A stretch of 64,000 bases of DNA from Flavobacteriales bacterium UBA5040 (GTDB lineage Bacteria > Bacteroidota > Bacteroidia > Flavobacteriales > Weeksellaceae), in contig DIBY01000024.1 in the NCBI GenBank assembly GCA_002415135.1, forward strand, positions 62,001 to 126,000, given 5' to 3'. The position numbers and the translations under genes are program-made. Positions 58,315 to 64,000 of the stretch are shown one piece after another; the stretch's first letter is position 1, and each line of letters opens with the position of its first letter. Below the pieces are notes generated by a model. It did not search any database. It was not told the origin of the DNA and saw only the letters and a program-made list of their open reading frames with translations.

Positions 58315-59484
58315 ATGAAAAGATTTCTCCTTCTATTGGTTCTGATTTCTGCACAAATCGCTGCACAAATTACGCTGAAAATAACTTCCATACCATCCAA
58401 TACTCCTGCAACATCAACCATCTATGTCGCCGGAAATTTCAACGGTTGGAATCCTGGCTCGACACCAATGGTTGCAGACGGTTTAGGAAATTATACTTAC
58501 ACCGTTCCAGAAGGCAGCGGAGTTTTAGAATACAAATTCACTCGTGGAGCCTGGTCTTCTGTGGAAGCCAACACTGCAGGAAATGATATTCCGAATAGAA
58601 CGGCAAATTTTACAGGAACTGCTCAAAACTTAAACCTGACCGTTCAATCCTGGAAAGATCTAGGAGGAGCCGGCAATCCAAGTACGGCTGCGTCTAATGT
58701 TCATATTTTGAGTAATAACTTTGCAATTCCGCAATTGAACAGAACCAGAAAGGTTTGGATTTATTTACCGCCCGACTACGAAACAAGCACTAAAACTTAT
58801 CCCGTAATTTATATGCAGGATGGTCAGAATTTATTTGACAACATGACCTCTTTTTCTGGTGAATGGCAGGTTGATGAGACTTTAAACGCTCTTTTTGCAC
58901 AGGGAGATTATGGCGCAATCGTGATTGGAATCGATAATGGCGGCGGAAGCAGAATCGATGAATATACGCCATGGGTGAATACCCAATATGGCGGAGGTGA
59001 AGGAGATCTGTACATGCAGTTTGTCGCAGAAACGTTGAAACCTTACGTGGATTCTTATTATAGAACCAAACCAGCGAAAGAATACAATGCCTTAATTGGA
59101 AGTTCTTTAGGAGCATTAATCTCTAATTATGGTGGCGTAAAATACAGTCAGACTTTTTCAAAAATCGGATCATTCAGCCCCGCATATTGGATCGTTGCTT
59201 CTCAGTTTAATAATTATATTACTAATTCTACTGCAGATTTATCTGGAATGAGAATTTATTTCGTAGCAGGCTCGAATGAGAGTGCGACTATGGCCAGCGA
59301 TATTGCAACTGTGAAAACCAACTTACAAGCGAAAGGTCTTACCACTGCAAATACTTTCGTAAAATTAGATTCTTACGGTCAACACAATGAAAATTATTGG
59401 AAAGGAGAATTTAGTGCCGCGTACAAATGGCTTTTTCAAAATACGCAATTGAAGACGCAAGAAAATGCGAAAAAAAAAAAATAA
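58315..59484 (+). CDS. Secreted esterase with N-terminal starch-binding-like domain; tail lost by frameshift
   Basis: 389 residues as read. Signal peptide 1-17. Residues ~18-112 form a CBM20/48-like domain (TIYVAGNFNGWNPGSTPM, LEYKFTRGAWSSVEA). The rest is a D-family alpha/beta esterase: RKVWIYLPPDYETSTKTYPVIYMQDGQNLFD (in parts), nucleophile elbow LIGSSLGALIS, and late HNENYW with the catalytic His. The frame ends KKKK-stop in an A12 tract at 59470-59481. A T9SS sorting domain continues in the next frame, so the intact product was probably secreted by T9SS. Substrate unknown; glucan binding is inferred. Confidence 0.85.
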   Translation: MKRFLLLLVLISAQIAAQITLKITSIPSNTPATSTIYVAGNFNGWNPGSTPMVADGLGNYTYTVPEGSGVLEYKFTRGAWSSVEANTAGNDIPNRTANFTGTAQNLNLTVQSWKDLGGAGNPSTAASNVHILSNNFAIPQLNRTRKVWIYLPPDYETSTKTYPVIYMQDGQNLFDNMTSFSGEWQVDETLNALFAQGDYGAIVIGIDNGGGSRIDEYTPWVNTQYGGGEGDLYMQFVAETLKPYVDSYYRTKPAKEYNALIGSSLGALISNYGGVKYSQTFSKIGSFSPAYWIVASQFNNYITNSTADLSGMRIYFVAGSNESATMASDIATVKTNLQAKGLTTANTFVKLDSYGQHNENYWKGEFSAAYKWLFQNTQLKTQENAKKKK

Positions 59485-59681
59485 TTGTTGGTTTCGAAAA
59501 AAATCAAATATTCATTAAAGGATTAACAAAAAATTCTGATGCAAACATCTATGATCTATCAGGAAAATTGATTGAGAACTTGCAGTTGACAAACGGATGG
59601 AATTCGTTGAAAACTTCAGTACCAAAGGGAAATTACATTCTTCAAACACCAAATGAATCGGTGAGATTTTTAGTAAAATAA
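59470..59681 (+). other. Out-of-frame T9SS type A sorting domain of the esterase
   Basis: Beyond the A12 tract the +1 frame reads IIVGFEKNQIFIKGLTKNSD, ANIYDLSGKLIENLQL, and PKGNYILQTPNESVRFLVK to a stop at 59681. This is the strand pattern of the T9SS C-terminal domain (compare the M1 peptidase tail). Thirteen or ten A residues would join it in frame to the esterase. It could be reached by transcriptional slippage, or the gene may be switched off. Confidence 0.8.
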
Positions 59682-59705
59682 ATTTTACCCTTTAACTTTA
59701 AAGAT

Positions 59706-59737
59706 AAAACGAAGCTTAATATTGAGCTTCGTTTTTG
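59706..59737 (+). terminator. Terminator after the esterase / sorting-domain frame
   Basis: Stem AAAACGAAGCT / AGCTTCGTTTT with a T-rich tail, 24 bp after the sorting-domain stop at 59681. Its position supports one gene running to 59681. Confidence 0.85.
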
Positions 59738-59776
59738 TTTTGGAAAATTCTTCAGCAATAATAATCGATGATTATC

Positions 59777-60235
59777 TTAAGGTTCGATAACCGTAGAATT
59801 CTTCACTTCTTTAATCATAAAAGAACTCTGCGTGCTGGCAATATGCTCAAGATTCGTTAATTTACTTACCATAAAGTCCCGGTATTCCTGAATATCTCGA
59901 ACACATATTTTCAGAATGTAATCGTAATCTCCAGAAACATGGAAACATTCTAAGACTTCAGGAAACTGCGTGATTTCTTTTTCAAACTGCGAGATATATT
60001 CCTTCTTATGTTGTACCAATTTTACATGACACAAAACGATGAAGTTTTTCTGAATCTTTTCGTGATTCAGTAAGGCGACATATTTTTTGATGATCTGCTG
60101 TTTTTCTAATTTTTTGATACGTTCGAAAACTGCAGTTACTGACAAATCTAATTCATTAGCCAATTGTTTGGTGGTTTTCTTGGAATCGTTCTGCAACAAG
60201 ATCAGCAGTTTTTTATCTTTCAGATCTAACATCAA
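59777..60235 (-). CDS. Lrp/AsnC-family transcriptional regulator
   Basis: 152-residue feast/famine regulator. The N-terminal winged helix reads LQNDSKKTTKQLANELDLSVTAVFERIKKLE in parts (KQLANELDLSVTAVFERI). The C-terminal RAM/ACT-like domain includes FHVSGDYDYILKICVRDIQEY, the amino-acid-binding segment. It is divergent from the methionine gamma-lyase gene, which it probably controls in response to an amino acid (inference from layout). Confidence 0.92.
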   Translation of the reverse strand: MMLDLKDKKLLILLQNDSKKTTKQLANELDLSVTAVFERIKKLEKQQIIKKYVALLNHEKIQKNFIVLCHVKLVQHKKEYISQFEKEITQFPEVLECFHVSGDYDYILKICVRDIQEYRDFMVSKLTNLEHIASTQSSFMIKEVKNSTVIEP

Positions 60236-60270
60236 ATGAAATATTTTCGGTTATAGGTTTTAATACTCAT

Positions 60271-60278
60271 CAAATATA
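60271..60278 (-). promoter_or_regulatory. TAtaTTTG -7 element, Lrp-family gene
   Basis: Perfect minus-strand -7 box 35 nt before the regulator ATG (60235). The 153-bp divergent gap is the likely site of autoregulation and of control of the lyase gene. Confidence 0.5.
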
Positions 60279-60388
60279 AAATTTAAATCTAAATTAAATT
60301 AATTCAGCAGATTAATTTTCTAAATTTATTTAAATAAGTTGTTTTTTAGTTTGAAAACATTCACTTTTATCAAAACAAAATTACTATT

Positions 60389-61591
60389 ATGGAAAACTTT
60401 GATGCAGCTAATAACATTCAGGATCTGCAATACTTTGGAGAATTCGGAGGCGTAAACCCTTCAATATCTGACAGTTCTACTTACACTTTTCTGTCCGCAA
60501 AGACGATGTTCGACACCTTCGAAGGAAATACAGAAGGTTGTTATTTATACTCTCGTCATTCTACGCCAAGCAATCTTTATTTAAGCGAAGCTTTGGCACA
60601 AATGGAAGGAACAGAAAGCGCAAATGTAACGGCGTCGGGAATGGGTGCAATCACTTCTACCCTGCTTCAACTCTGCAAAGGCGGCGACCATATTATTTCG
60701 AGCCGAACCATTTATGGTGGAACGTATGCGTTCATGAAAAACTTTCTGCCAGATTATGATATCAAAACTTCATTTGTTGACATCACCGATTTAGCCGCAG
60801 TTGAAAAGGCGATTAATGAAAATACAAAAGTTCTTTTTTGCGAGACCGTGAGCAATCCACTTTTAGAGATTGCTGATTTACGTGAACTGTCAAAAATTGC
60901 GAAAAAGCACAATCTAAAATTGATTGTTGACAATACTTTTTCTCCCTTATCAATTTCTCCGCAAATGTTGGGAACAGATATTACGATTCACAGTTTAACG
61001 AAATTTATCAACGGAAGCAGCGATGCTGTAGCGGGAGTTGTGTGCGCTTCCACTCAGTTTATCAATGATTTGAAAGATGTGAATTCGGGTGCTTGTATGT
61101 TACTCGGACCAACTTTGGACAGTTTCCGTGCAGCGAGTATTCTTAAAAACTTAAGAACGCTTCACCTCAGAATGAAGAAACACAATGAAAACGCGCAATA
61201 TCTTGCCGAACAATTTGAAAAAGATGGATTGGAAGTGAAATATCCAGGATTGAAAAGCCACAAACAACACGACCTTTTCAAAAGCATGATGAATGTTGAA
61301 TATGGATTCGGTGGCTTATTAACTTTGGATGTACAGACGATGGAGAAAGCCAATGAGTTAATGGAATTAATGCAAAAAGAAAATTTGGGTTACTTAGCCG
61401 TTAGTCTTGGTTTCTACAAAACATTATTCTCCTGTTCGGGAAGCTCAACCTCCTCTGAAATTCCAGAAGAAGAGCAAAAAGAAATGGGTCTTTCTCAAGG
61501 TTTGATCCGCATGTCGATCGGTTTAGACCATGATATCAAAAGAACCTACGAAAAAATGAAATGGTGTATGCAGCAAGTTGGTGTTTTGTAA
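60389..61591 (+). CDS. Cys/Met metabolism PLP enzyme, methionine gamma-lyase-like
   Basis: 400-residue PLP enzyme of the trans-sulfuration family, probably degrading methionine to methanethiol, 2-oxobutyrate and ammonia. Motifs: YSRHSTPSNLYLSEALAQME, ASGMGAITSTLLQLC, IVDNTFSPL, and the PLP-lysine loop HSLTKFINGSSDAVAG. SGSSTSSEIPEEEQ and IRMSIGLDHD lie near the C-terminus. Cystathionine-lyase activity cannot be excluded by eye. The divergent Lrp-type regulator supports a role in amino acid catabolism. Confidence 0.88.
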   Translation: MENFDAANNIQDLQYFGEFGGVNPSISDSSTYTFLSAKTMFDTFEGNTEGCYLYSRHSTPSNLYLSEALAQMEGTESANVTASGMGAITSTLLQLCKGGDHIISSRTIYGGTYAFMKNFLPDYDIKTSFVDITDLAAVEKAINENTKVLFCETVSNPLLEIADLRELSKIAKKHNLKLIVDNTFSPLSISPQMLGTDITIHSLTKFINGSSDAVAGVVCASTQFINDLKDVNSGACMLLGPTLDSFRAASILKNLRTLHLRMKKHNENAQYLAEQFEKDGLEVKYPGLKSHKQHDLFKSMMNVEYGFGGLLTLDVQTMEKANELMELMQKENLGYLAVSLGFYKTLFSCSGSSTSSEIPEEEQKEMGLSQGLIRMSIGLDHDIKRTYEKMKWCMQQVGVL

Positions 61592-61623
61592 GCGCATTTT
61601 GGAACTTATAAAAATGAAAAAAT

Positions 61624-61662
61624 AATTGAAAAAAGACTTCGTAATGAAGTCTTTTTTCAATT
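61624..61662. terminator. Bidirectional terminator (17-bp perfect stem)
   Basis: Arms 61624-61640 and 61646-61662 are perfectly complementary around loop GTAAT, with an internal A6/T6 that serves as T run in both directions. It lies between the lyase and purE, which are convergent. Confidence 0.9.
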
Positions 61663-61680
61663 ATTTGTACACCGTAAATT

Positions 61681-62184
61681 TTATTCATCAAAATGATTTG
61701 GATGAAGTTTGCTGATTTCCTTCACCGTTCCAAAAACTTTATCTTTCAAAGAAGTCTGGTACATTTCTAATTTCTGTGAAACTTCATCATCAGCAGAACC
61801 AAGAATTTTAGCTGCTAAAATCCCCGCATTGGTCGCACCATTTAAAGCAACTGTCGCAACAGGAATCCCAGAAGGCATTTGTAAAATTGATAAGATAGAA
61901 TCCCAACCATCAATAGAATTTGATGATAAAATCGGAACACCGATCACTGGTAAAGTTGTACAACTCGCCACCATTCCGGGAAGATGAGCGGCACCACCAG
62001 CTCCGGCGATAATCACTTTTACACCACGGGATTTTGCTGTTTTTGCGTATTCAAACATTCTTTCCGGGGTGCGGTGTGCAGAAACCACTGTTAATTCGTA
62101 AGGAATTCCTATTGAATTTAAAAATTCTGCTGCTTGTTCCATTATCGTCAAATCGCTTTGACTTCCCATTATTATTCCGACCAT
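61681..62184 (-). CDS. purE: N5-carboxyaminoimidazole ribonucleotide mutase PurE
   Basis: Purine synthesis enzyme converting N5-CAIR to CAIR. 167 residues; signature IIMGSQSDLTIMEQA, VSAHRTPERMFEYA, and VIIAGAGGAAHLPGMVAS with the substrate loop; then ALNGATNAGILAAKIL. Length is typical for the class I mutase. purK, its usual partner, is not adjacent. A degenerate -7 (TAtcTTTA) lies about 25 bp upstream. Confidence 0.96.
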   Translation of the reverse strand: MVGIIMGSQSDLTIMEQAAEFLNSIGIPYELTVVSAHRTPERMFEYAKTAKSRGVKVIIAGAGGAAHLPGMVASCTTLPVIGVPILSSNSIDGWDSILSILQMPSGIPVATVALNGATNAGILAAKILGSADDEVSQKLEMYQTSLKDKVFGTVKEISKLHPNHFDE

Positions 62185-62376
62185 TTTTAAAGTAAATTTT
62201 AAGGTTTAAAGATAAGAAAATTTGAGATGTTCAAATCAAGTTAAAATGTTGGACGCAATATTTGAAAATGCTACCTGTTAGAAAAATGTTTCTTCATTCA
62301 AAACTTTATTTCTTCCTACAAATTAATGTTTAGAAAGTTCAACGGTAATTAACTGAATTAATAAAAAACTCAATAC

Positions 62377-63048
62377 TTATTGAACAATTTTCTGCTTTTC
62401 AAAAGTAAATACTTTCCAAACAAATGTAGCCGTTAGTGCTCCTAATGTTGGTGCGATAAGATAGATCCAGATCGAGTTGAGATTTCCCGAAACAACTGCT
62501 GGAGCCAAACTTCTTGCAGGATTAAAAGAACCACCAGAAACTGGTCCGGCAAACAAAATAATTCCCGTTACAAACAATCCGATGATTAACCCTGCTACCG
62601 ACGAAAATTCTTTATGAGCAGTTGCTCCAAAAATAGTGAGCATTAAAAGGAAGGTCAAAATAAATTCCATTAAAAATGAAGGTAACATTTCCCCGGAAGG
62701 TAATGTTGCACCTAAAGTCAGATTATCCGGAAACATCAATTTCAATAATAAACTTGCCAAAAACGTCCCTGAAATCTGAGCCAAAATATAAAATAAAGCA
62801 TCAATTTTAGAAGTTACTTTTGCAACCATCAACGCGATGGTGACCGCTGGATTAATATGCGCTCCGGAAATATTTCCAAAAATATAAATGACTGCAATAA
62901 CGATGATTCCGAAAGCGAAGGAAATCCCTACCAAACCTAAGGCTCCACCCGATTGCTGATCAACTATAATTGAACCTGTACCGCAAAAGACCAAAGCGAA
63001 AGAGCCTATTAATTCTGCCAGGTATTTTTTTAAACTCGCGTTTTCCAT
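62377..63048 (-). CDS. MIP-family channel (aquaporin / glycerol facilitator)
   Basis: 223-residue, six-helix channel with both NPA boxes: SGAHINPAVTIAL (first half) and GGSFNPARSLAP (second half). The sequence after the second box (ARSLAPAVVSGNLNSIWIYL) is closer to AqpZ-type aquaporins than to GlpF, which has a longer loop with NPARD. Water transport is therefore more likely; selectivity residues were not modelled. A terminator separates it from the HbpS-like gene upstream. Confidence 0.92.
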   Translation of the reverse strand: MENASLKKYLAELIGSFALVFCGTGSIIVDQQSGGALGLVGISFAFGIIVIAVIYIFGNISGAHINPAVTIALMVAKVTSKIDALFYILAQISGTFLASLLLKLMFPDNLTLGATLPSGEMLPSFLMEFILTFLLMLTIFGATAHKEFSSVAGLIIGLFVTGIILFAGPVSGGSFNPARSLAPAVVSGNLNSIWIYLIAPTLGALTATFVWKVFTFEKQKIVQ

Positions 63049-63070
63049 TGCTGATATTTAGTTTTTGATT

Positions 63071-63104
63071 TAAAAAAGAGGATAATTAAAAAAATTATCC
63101 TCTA
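63071..63104 (-). terminator. Terminator of the HbpS-like gene
   Basis: Perfect 11-bp stem AGAGGATAATT / AATTATCCTCT followed by a T run on the minus strand. Confidence 0.85.
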
Positions 63105-63126
63105 TAATATTGAATGAAGAAGTTGA

Positions 63127-63525
63127 TTAGATCGCAGTTGAACCCGCTTCTGCAACAGCGTGATCATTTTCTACAGAACTTCCGCTAACACCGATTGCAC
63201 CGATAATTTCGCCTGCTTCATTTTTCATTGGAATTCCACCTGGGAAAGTAATCAAACCGTTATTTGAATGTTCGATGTTGTACAAAGAACCTCCTGGCTG
63301 AGACAGTTCTCCAACAATCCCTGTATTCATATCGAAAAAACGGGCAGTTTTTGCTTTTTTAATGGAGATATCGAGTGAACCCAACCAAGCGCCATCCATT
63401 CTTGCGAATGCAACTAAATTTGCTCCTGCGTCAACGATCGCGATATTCATTTTGGTATCAATTGCGGTTGCTTTTTGTTTTGCTGCTGCAATTGCTTTTT
63501 CAGCTTGTGCTAAAGTAATATTCAT
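63127..63525 (-). CDS. GlcG/HbpS-family (DUF336) protein
   Basis: 132-residue cytoplasmic protein of the GlcG/HbpS family, whose members bind haem or cobalamin-related ligands or sit in catabolic operons. ITLAQAEKAIAAAKQKA, NIAIVDAGANLVAFARMDGAW, KKAKTARFF, and FPGGIPMKNEAGEIIGAIGVSG follow the family closely. No signal peptide. Its -7 box is at 63554-63561. Function in this organism is unknown. Confidence 0.9.
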   Translation of the reverse strand: MNITLAQAEKAIAAAKQKATAIDTKMNIAIVDAGANLVAFARMDGAWLGSLDISIKKAKTARFFDMNTGIVGELSQPGGSLYNIEHSNNGLITFPGGIPMKNEAGEIIGAIGVSGSSVENDHAVAEAGSTAI

Positions 63526-63553
63526 CTTTTAAAAATTTTAATTAATTATAGTA

Positions 63554-63561
63554 CAAACGTA
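63554..63561 (-). promoter_or_regulatory. TAcgTTTG -7 element, HbpS-like gene
   Basis: Perfect minus-strand -7 box 28 nt before ATG 63525. Confidence 0.55.
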
Positions 63562-63686
63562 TAATAATACCATCTGTTTTAAATTACTAAAACAGGTCAA
63601 TCGCTTATGAAAAAAGGTCAATTTTTAAAGAAGAAATTTTTGCGGAGAAAAAGAGTGAATTACTTATCGTTTACCGAAAAGTTAGA

Positions 63687-64000
63687 TCAATTAGAGATCT
63701 CACTCGGATTGATCCCAAATTTATTTTTAAACGCAATGCTAAAGTTAGAAAGATTATTGTAGCCAAAATCCAGATAGATTTCTGCAGGTTTTAGATTCCC
63801 TTCCTCAAGCGTTTCTTTCGCTTTTTTAAGCCTCTGATCCTGAAACCATTTCCCTGGAGAAGTTTGATATTCATTAATAAAATGGCGTTTAAAAGTCGAT
63901 AAACTCATATTGCATAGAAAGGCGATTTCTCCCAATTTTAGATTCGAATGAATTTTACTTTCCAGAATTTTCTTAAAAGAAGAAGTCTCGGTAATGATCA
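63687..64000 (-). CDS. AraC-family transcriptional regulator (C-terminal part only)
   Basis: The frame is open to the right edge, so only the last ~104 residues are seen. They form an AraC-type double helix-turn-helix: FKKILESKIHSNLKLGEIAF, MSLSTFKRHFINEYQTSPGKW, LKKAKETLEEGNLKPAEIYL and FGYNNLSNFSIAFKNKFGINPSE. The N-terminal ligand domain lies outside the window. It is upstream of, and on the same strand as, the HbpS-like and aquaporin genes and may regulate them (inference). Confidence 0.9.
   Translation of the reverse strand, partial: IITETSSFKKILESKIHSNLKLGEIAFLCNMSLSTFKRHFINEYQTSPGKWFQDQRLKKAKETLEEGNLKPAEIYLDFGYNNLSNFSIAFKNKFGINPSEISN

Noticed and set aside
58790..59116. 108-residue frame opposite the secreted esterase
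   Set aside because: Antisense to the conserved esterase core, with Cys/His/Arg-rich shadow composition and no start context.
1..64000. tRNA, rRNA, CRISPR array, prophage or transposase
   Set aside because: No T-loop consensus in a plausible cloverleaf, no regular spaced repeats, and no integrase, capsid or transposase motifs were seen in any frame by eye.

Overview
The window is about 64 kb of AT-rich chromosome from a member of the Bacteroidota, most likely a Flavobacteriia of the Chryseobacterium/Kaistella group. Support: a complete Sus-type starch locus with SusC/SusD outer-membrane genes; many lipoproteins with short lipoboxes; T9SS-style C-terminal sorting domains; a PorT-like barrel gene next to ubiE; promoters with the phylum-specific -7 element TAnnTTTG and little use of Shine-Dalgarno sites; and a gene order (dnaA with a low-molecular-weight phosphatase, zapA then rny) usual in this group. 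No phage, transposase, CRISPR array, rRNA or tRNA was recognised. The species is inferred from gene content, not from a search.

Region 1 (1-10461, all minus) is a starch-utilisation operon: susC, susD, two SusE/F-like starch-binding lipoproteins, a GH97 alpha-glucosidase (susB) and a GH13 neopullulanase-like enzyme that runs off the left edge. It binds glucan at the surface, imports oligosaccharides through SusCD and cleaves them in the periplasm. A 604-bp AT-rich gap separates it from metG.

Region 2 (11066-32950) is mostly housekeeping: metG, an Mpo1-like membrane protein, two methyltransferases, a phosphatase, dnaA, a thioesterase, peptidase E, a GH43 enzyme, pheA, a T9SS-tailed M1 peptidase, rarA, yidD, lgt, NAD(P)HX repair, mscL, serA-like, a small HAD enzyme and idi. 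A GxxExxY gene is followed by a 26-bp imperfect inverted repeat.

Region 3 (33209-50828) holds gcvT, zinc-ribbon and LysM proteins, an OmpA-type protein, a four-gene signalling operon (lipoprotein, 7-TM protein, sensorless histidine kinase, LuxR-type regulator), rny, a probable 6S-type RNA, zapA with a ZapB-like coiled coil, porT-ubiE, a FabH-like ketosynthase and a metallophosphoesterase.

Region 4 (50840-64000) holds alaS, msrA, a pseudogene with two frameshifts, yceI, an orphan ABC ATPase, an esterase, a starch-binding-domain esterase whose T9SS tail is cut off by an A12 tract, a divergent Lrp/methionine gamma-lyase pair, purE, an aquaporin and a partial AraC regulator.

The points most worth following are the 6S-like RNA between zapA and rny, the A12 frameshift tract, the double-frameshifted gene, the run of apparently leaderless TAnnTTTG promoters (which also correct several start codons), two related copies of a dispersed palindromic repeat, the split sensor/kinase operon, and the GxxExxY gene with its inverted repeat.
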